Notes: a model not told the origin generated them from the sequence alone. 64,000 nt of DNA from Gryllotalpicola ginsengisoli DSM 22003 (GCF_000419445.1 NZ_AULK01000003.1:62001-126000), one strand, 5' to 3'. Positions 24,451-34,761 are shown, counted from the stretch's first letter. Numbers and translations: made by a program.

Positions 24451-26307
24451 ATGACCATCGTGTCCTCGGTGAGACCGCCCGCGTCGCCGACCGGTGTTTC
24501 AACCAGCGCATTGGGCGCCCTGCAGCCGCTCGGCATCGACGTCGCGCACATCACCGGCGGCTGGTGGGCTGGGCGGCAGCGCCGAATCAGGGAAGTGTCG
24601 ATTCCCGACGGACGGCGCCAGCTCGAGGAGGCGGGCAACCTCGACAACTTCCGCATCGCCGGCGGGTCGCTCGAGGGTGAGATCCGCGGGCCGGTGTTCG
24701 CCGACTCCGACGTGTACAAGTGGCTCGAGGCGGCCGCCTGGGAGTACGGCCGGCAGCCGGACGAAGGGCTGCTGGCCGAGCAGCTCGAGATCACGGCGCT
24801 CGTGGCCGCCGCGCAGGAGGACGACGGGTATGTCAACACTGTCATCCAGATCCGCGGCGATCGCTACCGCAACCCGGCGCGCGACCACGAGCACTACTGC
24901 GCTGGACACCTCTTCCAGGCCGCCGTGGCGCAGTCGCGTTGCACCGGCCACGACGAGTTGCTCGAGGTCGCGATCCGCTTCGCGGACCACCTCGTGCGCA
25001 CCTTCGGCGCTGGCAGGCGCGAAGACGTCGACGGGCATCCCGTCGTCGAGATGGGCCTCGTCGAGCTGTACCGCCAGACGGGCCGGGTCGAGTACCTCGA
25101 CCTGGCGCGCTACTTCGTCGAGGCGCGCGGCCACGCGCTCACCACGCGCTACGGCGGGAACGCGACGTATCTCTCCGACCGCGTCCCGGTGCGGGAGGCG
25201 GCCACCGTCGAGGGTCACGCGGTGCGCGCCGTCTATCTCGCCGCCGGCGCCGCCGACGTCGCCGTCGAGACGGGCGACGAAGAGCTGTTGCGGGCGCTTG
25301 ACCGGCAATTCGCGTCCATGACTGAGGCCAAGCAGTACGTGACCGGGGGCCTCGGTGCCCGCTGGGAGGGCGAGGCGTTCGGTGACCCCTACGAGCTGCC
25401 CGCCGACCGCGCATACGCCGAGACCTGTGCCGGCATCGGGGCGGTGCAGTGGGCATGGCGGATGCTGCTCGCCACCGCCGAACCGCGCTACGCGGATCAG
25501 ATCGAGCATCTGCTCTACAACGCGGTGATGCCGGGCGTCTCCCTCGGCGGCGACGAGTACTTCTACGTCAACACGTTGCACCTTCGCGATGGGGCCGAGG
25601 CCGACAACGAGCGCAGCGCGGCAAGCGGTCGGCGCCGCTGGTTCGACTGCGCCTGCTGCCCGCCCAACGTCATGCGAACGCTGGCCCAGCTCGGCGGCTA
25701 TCTCGCGACGGTCGACGAGCGCGGCCTGCAACTGCAGCAGTACGCGCCGTCTCGCATCACTGGCGCGCTCGCCGACGGTGAGTTCACCGTCGCGGTGCAG
25801 ACCGACTACCCCTGGAAGGGCGCGGTCCGCGTCACCGTGGAGGCGGCGCCCGGGGGCGAGGCGGACCTCGCGCTGCGCATCCCCGCGTGGGCCGAGGGTG
25901 CAACCGTCGACGGTCAGGCGGTGGAGGCCGGCAGCTATGCGCATGTACGGCGCGTCTTCAATCCGGGCGACGTCGTCGAACTCGAGCTGCCGCTTCAGGC
26001 ATCCGTCGTCACCGCGCACCCCCGAGTCGACGCCGTGCGCGGAAGCGTCGCGGTGCGTCGCGGCCCGCTCGTCTATGCGATCGAGCAGGCCGACCAACCG
26101 GACGGCGTCGTTCTCGACGATCTGCGGGTCGACCCCGACGCAAACTACGCGGCGCAGCACCGACCCGACCTGCTCGGGGGCGTCACGACTCTCTCGTTCC
26201 CGGCGGTGGGGCCCGACGGGCAGCGGGTGCAACTCACCGCGATTCCTTATTTCGCGTGGGCGAATCGCGGCATCGGTCCGATGCGCGTGTGGATACCGAC
26301 GGTCTGA
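24451..26307 (+). CDS. GH127 beta-L-arabinofuranosidase (DUF1680 family)
   Basis: The 618-residue protein belongs to glycoside hydrolase family 127, which releases L-arabinose from beta-L-arabinofuranosides such as those on plant hydroxyproline-rich glycoproteins. An (alpha/alpha)6 barrel precedes C-terminal beta-sandwich regions. The zinc/catalytic residues of characterised GH127 (Glu, Cys, Cys, Cys) are present as Glu324 and Cys326 in YAETCAG and Cys402-Cys403 in FDCACCPPN. No signal peptide is seen, so it acts in the cytoplasm on imported substrate. It heads an operon with a binding protein and two permeases, controlled by the divergent LacI. Confidence 0.9.
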   Translation: MTIVSSVRPPASPTGVSTSALGALQPLGIDVAHITGGWWAGRQRRIREVSIPDGRRQLEEAGNLDNFRIAGGSLEGEIRGPVFADSDVYKWLEAAAWEYGRQPDEGLLAEQLEITALVAAAQEDDGYVNTVIQIRGDRYRNPARDHEHYCAGHLFQAAVAQSRCTGHDELLEVAIRFADHLVRTFGAGRREDVDGHPVVEMGLVELYRQTGRVEYLDLARYFVEARGHALTTRYGGNATYLSDRVPVREAATVEGHAVRAVYLAAGAADVAVETGDEELLRALDRQFASMTEAKQYVTGGLGARWEGEAFGDPYELPADRAYAETCAGIGAVQWAWRMLLATAEPRYADQIEHLLYNAVMPGVSLGGDEYFYVNTLHLRDGAEADNERSAASGRRRWFDCACCPPNVMRTLAQLGGYLATVDERGLQLQQYAPSRITGALADGEFTVAVQTDYPWKGAVRVTVEAAPGGEADLALRIPAWAEGATVDGQAVEAGSYAHVRRVFNPGDVVELELPLQASVVTAHPRVDAVRGSVAVRRGPLVYAIEQADQPDGVVLDDLRVDPDANYAAQHRPDLLGGVTTLSFPAVGPDGQRVQLTAIPYFAWANRGIGPMRVWIPTV

Positions 26308-26333
26308 ATCGCCGGGAAACGGAGGGGCTATCA

Positions 26334-27653
26334 ATGGAGATAAGCCGCCGACGACTGCTCGGCCTTGCCGGAGCAGGCGCCGCAGCCGCAATCACCGGGG
26401 TGCTTGCCGGATGCTCGAGCACGCTGCCCGAACCGGACGTCGCGGCCGCGGGATTCGGGGCGCGGGCCCGCGGCACCGTGTCGGTCTGGTCTCGCTCGGC
26501 CACTCAGACCGGGATGCAGACGATCATCGACCGGTTCCACAAGGTCCAGAGCGCGATCCGGGTGCAACTCACCCCCGTGCTCGACGCCGAGTACGTGACC
26601 AAGCTGGCGACGGCGATCCGCGGCGGCGAGGTGCCGGACCTCGTCGACATGGACGACATCAACTCGTCCTTGTTCATCTATCGCGACACCTTCACGGACT
26701 TGACCCCGCTCGTCGACGAACTGCCGTACCGCGACAAGCTCTCGCCCGGTCACCTGTCGCTGGCATCGCTGGGGAAGAAGGTGTACGGCGTCCCGTTCCT
26801 CGCCGACAACTCCCTGCTCTGGTTGAACACCGAGTTGTTCGACAGAGCCGGCGTCGACCCGGATGAGGCCACCCAGTCCCTCGAGACGCTGCAGGAAGCG
26901 CTGCCGAAGCTCACCTCGGCGAAGGACGGCATCTACGCGTGGACCTTCCCCGGCAACGGCCAGGGGGCGCTCGGCTTCACCTTCCTCCCGCACCTGTGGG
27001 CTCAGAATGCGGACGTCTTCCGCGGTGAAATCGGATCACAGACCGGGTTCATCGAGAAGAACGACAAACTTCGGACGACCCTCGAGTTCTTCCGTCGGAT
27101 GTGGCGCAACAAGTGGGCGCCGCCGAGTTGCTACGCCGATGCCGCCACGCACTGGGGAAGCGACTTCCTCGCCGGGAAGATCGCGATCTTCCCAGGCAAC
27201 TTCGCCGTGATCAAGGCGGCGCCGAAGGCCATGGCCGCGAAGCTCAAGCCCGTGGTCATCCCCGGCCCGACGGGCGGTCGCTGCTTCTTCGACGGCGGTG
27301 ACAACCTGTGCATGCCCCGTGGCGCCAAGAACCCGTCGGCGGCCTGGGAGTTCGCGAAGTTCGCGCTCGAGACAGCCCAGCAGCAGAGCTTGCCCGACGG
27401 AGGCTATACGCCGATCCGGAGCGATGCCGATACGGCGGCATTCCGCGCGAAGTATCCGCTCGATACGACGCCGCTGGAGCACCTCGACCTCGGCTACGCG
27501 CCGCGAACTCTCGCCTACAACCTCGCCATCAACCAGGCGGACGGCCCGTTCCTCGCCATGTTCCGGAAGGCGGTGTTCGACGGAGACGTCGACGGCGCCC
27601 TCAGTGACGGCCAGGCGGGCTTCGACAGACTCTTGAAGGAGACCCAGGCATGA
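26334..27653 (+). CDS. Sugar-binding lipoprotein with Tat signal, importer 2
   Basis: This 439-residue solute-binding protein begins MEISRRRLLGLAG and has a lipobox LAGC near residue 25, so it is probably exported by the twin-arginine pathway and then lipidated. The mature protein (TVSVWSRSATQTGMQTIIDR; LADNSLLWLNTELFDRAG) fits family 1 sugar-binding proteins. The ATG at 26334 is chosen over upstream in-frame starts within GH127 because it follows GGAGGGGC. Its stop overlaps the permease start. The likely ligand is an arabinofuranoside oligosaccharide, inferred from GH127. Confidence 0.88.
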   Translation: MEISRRRLLGLAGAGAAAAITGVLAGCSSTLPEPDVAAAGFGARARGTVSVWSRSATQTGMQTIIDRFHKVQSAIRVQLTPVLDAEYVTKLATAIRGGEVPDLVDMDDINSSLFIYRDTFTDLTPLVDELPYRDKLSPGHLSLASLGKKVYGVPFLADNSLLWLNTELFDRAGVDPDEATQSLETLQEALPKLTSAKDGIYAWTFPGNGQGALGFTFLPHLWAQNADVFRGEIGSQTGFIEKNDKLRTTLEFFRRMWRNKWAPPSCYADAATHWGSDFLAGKIAIFPGNFAVIKAAPKAMAAKLKPVVIPGPTGGRCFFDGGDNLCMPRGAKNPSAAWEFAKFALETAQQQSLPDGGYTPIRSDADTAAFRAKYPLDTTPLEHLDLGYAPRTLAYNLAINQADGPFLAMFRKAVFDGDVDGALSDGQAGFDRLLKETQA

Positions 27654-28627
27654 CCGCCGTCAGCAGCCGCCCCGAGCCTGCGTTGCGCAGGCCGGCGCGT
27701 CCCGTCACGCACCTCCGCCCGACCGGGCGCAGGCGAGGCCCACTCACCCATCCCGGCGGCACCGGACTGGCGCTCGTGCTTCCGGTCGTCGCCTTCGTGG
27801 CGGTGTTCGTGCTCGCACCCCTGGTAGTCGCGGTGTACATCTCGCTCACCGACTTCCCGCTGATCGGCTCGTACCGCTTCATCGGGCTGACGAACTATCT
27901 GTCGGCGCTGACCGACCCTGCGTTCGGGCACGCGCTGCTCTACACGCTGATCTACACCGCCATCGTGACCGTGCCGATCCTGGTGCTCGGGTACGTCCTC
28001 GCGGTGCTGGTGCGAAGGCGGCGCCGGGGCAGCACGGTGCTGCGCACCATCCTCTTCGTCCCCTACGTCGTCGGGCTCACCACGCTCAGCTTCTTTCTCG
28101 TGCTGGAGGCTCAGCCCGGATCCGGGGCGGTGAACATCGTGTTGCGCGCGCTGCACATCACCGACGGGCAGACCGCGTGGCTCGTTTCGGGGCCACTGGC
28201 AACCGGGCTGATCTGTGTGCTCGTGGTCTGGGCGGCGAGCGGCCTGACCATGGTGCTGCTCATGTCGGGCATGCAGGGGATTCCCGCCGACGTCTACGAG
28301 TCTGCGGCCATGGACGGCGCGACGTGGTGGCAGGCGGAGCGGCAGATCACCATTCCGATGGTGCGCCGCACCATCGCGCTCAGCCTGATCATTTCGGTGA
28401 TCGGGTCGTTCCTCGCCTTCAACCAGTTCTTCATCCTGACGGCCGGCGGCCCGGGCGCCGCCACGACGACGGCCGTGCTGCAGATCTACAACAAGGCGTT
28501 CGTCCAGCTGCAGCTCGGAGCGGCGAGCGCCGAGTCGATCCTGCTGATCATCGTCACCGGCATCATCACGGCGGTGCAGTTCTGGCTGCTACGCGATCGT
28601 GACGACGCGAAGGGAGCGCGCGCATGA
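27650..28627 (+). CDS. Sugar ABC transporter permease (MalF type), importer 2
   Basis: The 325-residue permease has a roughly 35-residue cytoplasmic Arg/Pro-rich start, then six predicted helices starting at TGLALVLPVVAFVAVFVLAP and the EAA loop DVYESAAMDGATWWQAERQI. It is coupled by ATGA overlaps to the binding protein upstream and the second permease downstream. Together with 26334-27653 and 28624-29484 it forms the importer that feeds the cytoplasmic GH127. Confidence 0.88.
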   Translation: MTAVSSRPEPALRRPARPVTHLRPTGRRRGPLTHPGGTGLALVLPVVAFVAVFVLAPLVVAVYISLTDFPLIGSYRFIGLTNYLSALTDPAFGHALLYTLIYTAIVTVPILVLGYVLAVLVRRRRRGSTVLRTILFVPYVVGLTTLSFFLVLEAQPGSGAVNIVLRALHITDGQTAWLVSGPLATGLICVLVVWAASGLTMVLLMSGMQGIPADVYESAAMDGATWWQAERQITIPMVRRTIALSLIISVIGSFLAFNQFFILTAGGPGAATTTAVLQIYNKAFVQLQLGAASAESILLIIVTGIITAVQFWLLRDRDDAKGARA

Positions 28628-29484
28628 CCGCCATCACCGTCTCGGGCCGTCGGGAGTCGGGTGCGAAGATCGCGCTGTACGTCGCGGGCTTCGTCCTCTC
28701 CGTCATCGTGTTCGCCGCTCCGCTGCTGTTCGCGCTGTTCCGCGCGTTCCAGCCGGCACAGGTCATCGAGAACCCGCCGGATGGGTCGACCTTCTTCCAC
28801 CTCACCTGGCAGAACTTCGCCCATCTGGGCTCCGAGGCGCACCTCGGGGAAGCCATCCTGAACTCGGCCATCGTGGCGGTCGTCACCGCCGTGCTGACGG
28901 CGGTGCTCTCGACCCTCGCCGGCTACGGCTTCGCGAAGTTCCGCTTCCGCGTCTCGAACTGGCTGTTCGGGCTGATCGTGCTGACAATGATGGTGCCGTT
29001 CCAGGCGATCCTGACGCCGCTCTACCTCGAGCTCAACAGCATGCATCTGACCAACAGCCTGCTCGGCCTGATCCTCTTCTACACGACGGTCAACCTGCCG
29101 TTCGGTGTGTTCGTGATGCGGAATGCGTTCGAGTCGATCCCGCCGGAGTTGGAGGACTCGGGTTTCGTCGACGGCGCCGGCACCACACGGATGCTGCTCT
29201 CGGTGCTGCGCCCGTTGATCCTTCCCGGTGCAGCGACGGCGGCGCTCTACGCGTTCCTGGCGTCGTGGACGGAGTTCCTCGGCGCGCTCACCTTCCTGAC
29301 CAACGCGAAGCTCTACACGCTGCCGCTGGCCCTCGTCAACGTGCAGCAGGGCGCCTACGGTCAGGTCGACTTCGGTCTCCTGGCCGCAGGCGCCGTGGTC
29401 GCGATGATCCCCTGCATCGTGCTGTACGTCGGAATGCAGCGCTTCTACGTCGCCGGCCTCGCGAGCGGAGCGGTGAAGGGCTGA
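28624..29484 (+). CDS. Sugar ABC transporter permease (MalG type), importer 2
   Basis: This 286-residue MalG-type permease has helices including ALYVAGFVLSVIVFAAPLLF-like and LTAVLSTLAGYGFAKFRFR segments, the conserved MMVPFQAILTPLYLELNSM and the EAA-type loop ELEDSGFVDGAGTTRMLLSV. It overlaps the upstream permease by 4 bp and ends the GH127 operon, only 3 bp from the convergent aldo-keto reductase. As in the other two importers there is no cognate ATPase gene. Confidence 0.88.
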   Translation: MTAITVSGRRESGAKIALYVAGFVLSVIVFAAPLLFALFRAFQPAQVIENPPDGSTFFHLTWQNFAHLGSEAHLGEAILNSAIVAVVTAVLTAVLSTLAGYGFAKFRFRVSNWLFGLIVLTMMVPFQAILTPLYLELNSMHLTNSLLGLILFYTTVNLPFGVFVMRNAFESIPPELEDSGFVDGAGTTRMLLSVLRPLILPGAATAALYAFLASWTEFLGALTFLTNAKLYTLPLALVNVQQGAYGQVDFGLLAAGAVVAMIPCIVLYVGMQRFYVAGLASGAVKG

Positions 29485-29487
29485 CCC

Positions 29488-30321
29488 TTACAGCTCGTCC
29501 GGGTGCCCGCCGCGGCGTCCGGCCTCGCCCCGATCGACGGCGGCCAGAGCGGCGAGTTCGGCGTCGTTGAGTTCGAAGCCGAACACGTCGAAGTTCTCGG
29601 CCATGCGCTCCTTGCGACTCGACTTCGGGATCACGACGTTGCCGGTCTGCAGGTGCCAGCGCAGAATCGCCTGCGCCGGGGTCACACCGTGCGCCTTCGC
29701 GACCTCGAGCAGAGCGGGGGCGGTCGACACCTCGCCGCCGCCAAGCGGGTACCAGGCCTCGGTCGCGATGCCGTGCTCGGCGTGGAACGCCTTGAGCTCG
29801 CGCTGCTGGAACTCGACGTGCAGCTCGACCTGGTTCACGGCGGGGGTCACTCCGGTCTCGGCGATGACCTGCTCGAGGTCCTGGATTCGGAAGTTGGAGA
29901 CGCCGATCGAGGTGGCGAGCCCCTGCTGCTGCAGTTCGATGAGCGACTGCCACGCCTCCAGCGCGTGCCCGCCCTTCGGGTGCGGCCAGTGGATCAGGTA
30001 CAGGTCGACGTGATCGAGGCCGAGCTTGTCGAGGCTCGTCTTCAGCGCCTCAGAGGCGTGGGTCTGGTCGGAGTTCCAGAGCTTGGTCGTGATGAACAGC
30101 TCGTCGCGCCGGATGCCGGAGGAGGCGATCGCGGCGCCCACGCCCTCCTCGTTGCGGTAGATCGCCGCCGTGTCGATGTGACGGTAGCCCACCTCGAACG
30201 CGTCCGAGACGACTCGGGTGGCCTCGGCCGGGTCGACGCGGAAGACGCCGAAGCCGAGCTGCGGGATCGCGTTGCCGTCGTTGAGCTTCAGTTCGGGAAC
30301 AGTCGTGCGTGCGTCGGTCAT
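29488..30321 (-). CDS. Aldo/keto reductase (AKR5-like)
   Basis: This 277-residue NADPH-dependent (alpha/beta)8 reductase has the family tetrad: Asp and Tyr in GYRHIDTAAIYRNEEGVG, Lys in FITTKLWNSDQ and His in LYLIHWPHP. The C-terminal NADP site VIPKSSRKERMAENFDVF is intact. Length and motifs resemble the 2,5-diketo-gluconate/methylglyoxal reductase group, but the substrate cannot be told. The ATG lies 6 nt after a TAGCGT box, so its mRNA may be leaderless. It is convergent with importer 2 and not obviously linked to it. Confidence 0.88.
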   Translation of the reverse strand: MTDARTTVPELKLNDGNAIPQLGFGVFRVDPAEATRVVSDAFEVGYRHIDTAAIYRNEEGVGAAIASSGIRRDELFITTKLWNSDQTHASEALKTSLDKLGLDHVDLYLIHWPHPKGGHALEAWQSLIELQQQGLATSIGVSNFRIQDLEQVIAETGVTPAVNQVELHVEFQQRELKAFHAEHGIATEAWYPLGGGEVSTAPALLEVAKAHGVTPAQAILRWHLQTGNVVIPKSSRKERMAENFDVFGFELNDAELAALAAVDRGEAGRRGGHPDEL

Positions 30322-30327
30322 GTCTCC

Positions 30328-30333
30328 ACGCTA
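30328..30333 (-). promoter_or_regulatory. -10 box of the aldo/keto reductase gene (likely leaderless)
   Basis: On the minus strand TAGCGT is followed by six bases (GGAGAC) and the ATG, spacing that would start transcription at or next to the start codon. Confidence 0.45.
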
Positions 30334-30414
30334 AGACGATTCGAGCGCGCATGGCCATCCGAGTCGGCACCGGAGCCTGCTGCCTTCGGGTTCGCGGATT
30401 CCCGGGCCGTCCGC

Positions 30415-30521
30415 TACGCTATTGAGGTTGTCGTGGTGCGCCATCCGGCCGCCACGGATGCACATACCCTCCTGCTGCGGAAATACCGCAGCCGTTCGAG
30501 TCCAGAGGAGGTGGGTTAGTC
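30415..30521 (+). promoter_or_regulatory. rpsF promoter -10 and structured leader (possible S6:S18 control element)
   Basis: TACGCT (30415-30420) could be the -10 box, leaving a leader of roughly 95 nt before rpsF. The leader contains a hairpin CTGCGG-AAATA-CCGCAG (30475-30491) and ends in the strong site GAGGAGGTGGG. In many bacteria the S6:S18 complex binds such a leader to limit its own synthesis; the ATACCG in the loop and stem recalls that motif, but the assignment is tentative. Confidence 0.35.
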
Positions 30522-30884
30522 ATGCATCAGTACGAGCTCATGGTGATCCTCGATCCCGAGATCGATGAGCGCACCGTCGCTCCCAGCCTTGACAAGTTCC
30601 TCAACGTCGTCCGCAACGACGGCGGGTCGATCGACAAGGTCGACGTCTGGGGCCGTCGCCGTCTCGCCTACGAGATCAACAAGCGCGCCGAGGGCATCTA
30701 CGCCGTCGTCGACTTCACCGCGAACCCGGCCGCGACCGCCGAGCTGGACCGCCAGCTGAAGCTGTCCGAGGCAGTGCTGCGCACGAAGGTGCTGCGCGCC
30801 GAGGAGGCCGTCGCCCGCGTGGCCAAGGTCGAGGCCAAGGCTGAGGCCAAGAAGGCCAAGGCCGCCGAGAAGGTCGGCGCGTAG
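30522..30884 (+). CDS. rpsF: 30S ribosomal protein S6
   Basis: S6 (120 residues) binds 16S rRNA together with S18. The sequence begins [19 protein letters not shown] and contains [20 protein letters not shown], both conserved. The C-terminal tail is a Lys/Ala/Glu-rich extension ([19 protein letters not shown]), common in actinobacteria. It is the first gene of rpsF-ssb-rpsR-rplI and starts behind a strong GAGGAGGTGGG ribosome site. Confidence 0.97.
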   Translation: MHQYELMVILDPEIDERTVAPSLDKFLNVVRNDGGSIDKVDVWGRRRLAYEINKRAEGIYAVVDFTANPAATAELDRQLKLSEAVLRTKVLRAEEAVARVAKVEAKAEAKKAKAAEKVGA

Positions 30885-30888
30885 TCCG

Positions 30889-31395
30889 ATGGCCGGCGAG
30901 ACCGTCATCACCGTGGTCGGCAACCTGACGGCAGACCCCGAGCTGCGCTACACGCAGAGCGGGCTGGCGGTTGCCAACTTCACCATCGCGTCCACTCCGC
31001 GCACCTTCGACCGCCAGGCGAACGAGTGGAAGGACGGCGAAGCCCTCTTCCTCCGCGCCAGCGTCTGGCGCGAGTTCGCCGAGCATGTCGCGGGGTCGCT
31101 GAGCAAGGGCTCGCGCGTCATCGCGACCGGCCGCCTCAAGCAGCGCTCCTACGAGACCCAGCAGGGCGAGCGCCGCACCGTGATCGAGCTCGAGGTCGAC
31201 GAGATCGGCCCGTCGCTGCGTTACGCCACCGCCCAGGTGCAGCGTGCACAGTCGTCCGGCGCCGGCCGCGGCGGCTCGAACTTCGGTGGCAGCGGTGGCG
31301 AGGAGCCGTGGGCCCAGGCCGCTCCGGTCGACGCCCCCGCGTCGAACGACCCGTGGTCGACGCCCGGCGGCTACAGCGACGACACCCCCTTCTAA
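30889..31395 (+). CDS. ssb: Single-stranded DNA-binding protein
   Basis: SSB (168 residues) coats single-stranded DNA and recruits repair and replication proteins. The OB fold covers residues 1-110 ([34 protein letters not shown]). A Gly/Ser-rich linker follows, and the acidic tip DDTPF is the protein-interaction tail. It lies 4 bp after rpsF, in the usual operon with S18 and L9. Confidence 0.96.
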   Translation: MAGETVITVVGNLTADPELRYTQSGLAVANFTIASTPRTFDRQANEWKDGEALFLRASVWREFAEHVAGSLSKGSRVIATGRLKQRSYETQQGERRTVIELEVDEIGPSLRYATAQVQRAQSSGAGRGGSNFGGSGGEEPWAQAAPVDAPASNDPWSTPGGYSDDTPF

Positions 31396-31429
31396 ACCCC
31401 CTTTTTGATCAACTAAGGAAACTTCAACC

Positions 31430-31693
31430 ATGGCTGGAAAGTCGAGCGGCGACCGCCGCAAGCCGATCCGCAAGGGCAAGGACGGCAAGAACGCCGCCCC
31501 GGCGAAGTCCGTGACCGTCGGTGTCATCGACTACAAGGACGTCGCCACCCTGCGCAAGTTCATCTCTGAGCGCGGCAAGATCCGCGCCCGCCGCATCACC
31601 GGCGTGTCGGTCCAGGAGCAGCGGCTCATCGCGAAGGCGATCAAGAACGCCCGTGAGATGGCGCTCCTCCCCTACTCCGGCGCCGGCCGCTAA
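31430..31693 (+). CDS. rpsR: 30S ribosomal protein S18
   Basis: S18 (87 residues) pairs with S6 on the small-subunit platform. The core has [20 protein letters not shown] and [20 protein letters not shown], then [15 protein letters not shown] at the end. The basic N-terminus is longer than in E. coli S18, as usual in actinobacteria. No Cys metal-binding motif is present, so this is the zinc-independent form by sequence; a paralogue elsewhere is possible. AAGGAAAC precedes the ATG. Confidence 0.96.
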   Translation: MAGKSSGDRRKPIRKGKDGKNAAPAKSVTVGVIDYKDVATLRKFISERGKIRARRITGVSVQEQRLIAKAIKNAREMALLPYSGAGR

Positions 31694-31703
31694 GGAGGAC
31701 ACA

Positions 31704-32156
31704 ATGTCGAAGGTCATTCTCACTCACGAGGTCTCCGGCCTCGGTTCGGCCGGTGATGTCGTCGAGGTCAAGAACGGCTACGCCCGCAACTACCTCGTTC
31801 CGCAGGGCTTCGCGACCCCGTGGACCCGCGGCGGCGAGAAGCAGGTCGAGGCCATCAAGGCAGCCCGCTCCGCCCGCGAGCACGCGAGCATCGAAGAGGC
31901 GCAGGACCTCAAGTCGAAGCTCGAGGCGAACGTCGTGACCCTGGCGGTCAAGGCGGGCGCCGAGGGACGCCTGTTCGGCTCCGTGAAGCCGGCCGACATC
32001 GCCGCCGCGGTCGAGGCCTCCGGCCTCGGCTCGGTCGACAAGCGTCGCGTCGAGCTGACCTCCCCGATCAAGTCGACGGGAGACCACGAGGCGATCGTGA
32101 AGCTGCGTGACGACATCGTCGCGACCATCTCGCTGAAGGTGGTTGCGGCCAAGTAG
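31704..32156 (+). CDS. rplI: 50S ribosomal protein L9
   Basis: L9 (150 residues) has the conserved N-terminal domain [20 protein letters not shown] followed by [19 protein letters not shown], a long central helix (residues about 40-75), and the C-terminal RNA-binding domain with [16 protein letters not shown]. The ATG at 31704 has TAAGGAGGACACA upstream; the longer in-frame reading starting inside rpsR is rejected. It ends the operon and is followed by a hairpin terminator. Confidence 0.96.
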   Translation: MSKVILTHEVSGLGSAGDVVEVKNGYARNYLVPQGFATPWTRGGEKQVEAIKAARSAREHASIEEAQDLKSKLEANVVTLAVKAGAEGRLFGSVKPADIAAAVEASGLGSVDKRRVELTSPIKSTGDHEAIVKLRDDIVATISLKVVAAK

Positions 32157-32175
32157 CACCGCAGGCACACTGGCT

Positions 32176-32203
32176 GTAGCGGCGAGCCCCGGCTCGCCGC
32201 TAC
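32176..32203 (+). terminator. Terminator of the rpsF-ssb-rpsR-rplI operon
   Basis: GTAGCGGCGAGC and GCTCGCCGCTAC form a 12-bp stem with a CCCG loop, 20 bp after the rplI stop. There is no long T run, as is usual in high-GC actinobacteria. Confidence 0.7.
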
Positions 32204-32595
32204 AAGCATTTAATGGGGCGATTTTCCCCAGCATTTTGCACAGGCAACCTGCCCGAAACATCAACCTTCGACCATCACTCCAAACAACTTTCTACACACA
32301 GGGTGGGGAAGAAAAGAAGGCCGGTCAAGCGTGATTTCAGTGCCGAGATTTCTCAGCTCTCCACAGTTATCCACACGCGTTCTGCACACTGCTCCCGGCG
32401 TTTCGCACGCTTCCTCCCCAGGGTTTTCCACAGGCCGTGTTGTGACCGGCCGAGACGACTCCCTAGGGTGGCGCAAGGCTTCGCCGACAGGGGCGGCTCG
32501 ACACCGATGAGGGTGTCGCCGCGGGGATGTCGGCGGCCCATGCGAAGTTGGAACAGGGCGCTTCTGCGCGCCCGAGGAGAACGTGAGGAGTCGGA
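32204..32595. promoter_or_regulatory. dnaB upstream region with a DnaA-box-like cluster
   Basis: This 390-bp non-coding stretch is AT-richer than its surroundings and holds a run of DnaA-box-like 9-mers in one orientation: TTTTGCACA (32234), TTCTACACA (32290), CTCTCCACA (32357), perfect TTATCCACA (32367-32375), TTCTGCACA (32380) and TTTTCCACA (32424). It presumably also carries the dnaB promoter. DnaA could regulate dnaB or be titrated here. Confidence 0.6.
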
Positions 32596-33996
<1,401 letters not shown>

Positions 33997-34060
33997 CGTT
34001 CCTCGTTGTAGGGCTTCGGGAAGACTGCGAAAGTCCGGCCGAGACAGCGCGCGTCCGCGC

Positions 34061-34639
34061 TCAGTCCCGAACCGTCGCGGGGATGGCGGCGTCGATGAGC
34101 GCGGTCGCGATCTCGGCAGCGGTGGCGAAGGCATCCGTGCCGAGGACCCGGGTGCGCGCCGCGGCGCCGTCGAGGAGCAGCGCGAGTTGTTCGCCGAGCC
34201 GGTCCGGGTTGTCCGCGCCTGCCTCGCGGGCGGCGTCTGCGAGTCGGGTGGCGAAGGCCTTCTTGTAGTCGCGCGCGTAGGTGCGCGCGGGGTGGCTCGG
34301 GTCGGAGATTTCAACGGCCGCCTGGATGAACGGGCACAGCGGCGCATGGACGTCGAAGACGGCGAGGAGCCGTTCACGAGGCGTGAGATCGGTGCGGTCG
34401 AACACCTCGGGCAGGATGTCCGGGTCGAATCGGTGCAGGTGTTCGGTGATCAGGTCGTCCTTGCCGGCGAAGTGCTGGTAGAGCGTGCGCTTGGACACCT
34501 CGGCCGCCGCACAGAGCTGGTCCATGCCGGTGCCGTTGATGCCCTGATCCCGGAACAACTTCTGCGACGCGGTGAGGATGCGCTCACGGGCTCCCCTGCC
34601 GCGCCGGCGGCCTTGCGGGCCCTTCTCCAACTCCGTCAC
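34061..34639 (-). CDS. TetR-family transcriptional regulator
   Basis: This 192-residue regulator begins with a basic arm (GRRRGRGARERILTASQKLF) and a TetR helix-turn-helix GTGMDQLCAAAEVSKRTLYQ followed by HFAGKDDLI. The C-terminal ligand domain is not diagnostic. It is divergent from an SDR dehydrogenase across a 122-bp gap containing direct repeats, so it likely represses that gene and the F420-reductase-like gene after it, responding to an unknown small molecule. Confidence 0.87.
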   Translation of the reverse strand: MTELEKGPQGRRRGRGARERILTASQKLFRDQGINGTGMDQLCAAAEVSKRTLYQHFAGKDDLITEHLHRFDPDILPEVFDRTDLTPRERLLAVFDVHAPLCPFIQAAVEISDPSHPARTYARDYKKAFATRLADAAREAGADNPDRLGEQLALLLDGAAARTRVLGTDAFATAAEIATALIDAAIPATVRD

Positions 34640-34669
34640 GGCTCCATCCTACCCGTGTTTGGTACGAAT

Positions 34670-34716
34670 CGGTGTACTTAGTCTGTTAGCGTAAGCACAC
34701 TGAGCGGTGTACGTAG
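34670..34716. promoter_or_regulatory. Direct repeats in the tetR-SDR intergenic region
   Basis: CGGTGTACTTAG (34670-34681) and CGGTGTACGTAG (34705-34716) are direct repeats differing at one base and spaced 35 bp start to start, between the divergent tetR and SDR genes. They are the best candidates for the regulator's binding sites. Confidence 0.45.
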
Positions 34717-34761
34717 CATCGCCATCCGGGTGCCATGGCACCACCGACCCGAAGGAGCAAC

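Noticed and set aside
30322-30521. tRNA gene in the gap before rpsF
   Set aside because: There is no T-loop GGTTCGA-like sequence or cloverleaf pairing; the only structure is a short hairpin in the rpsF leader.
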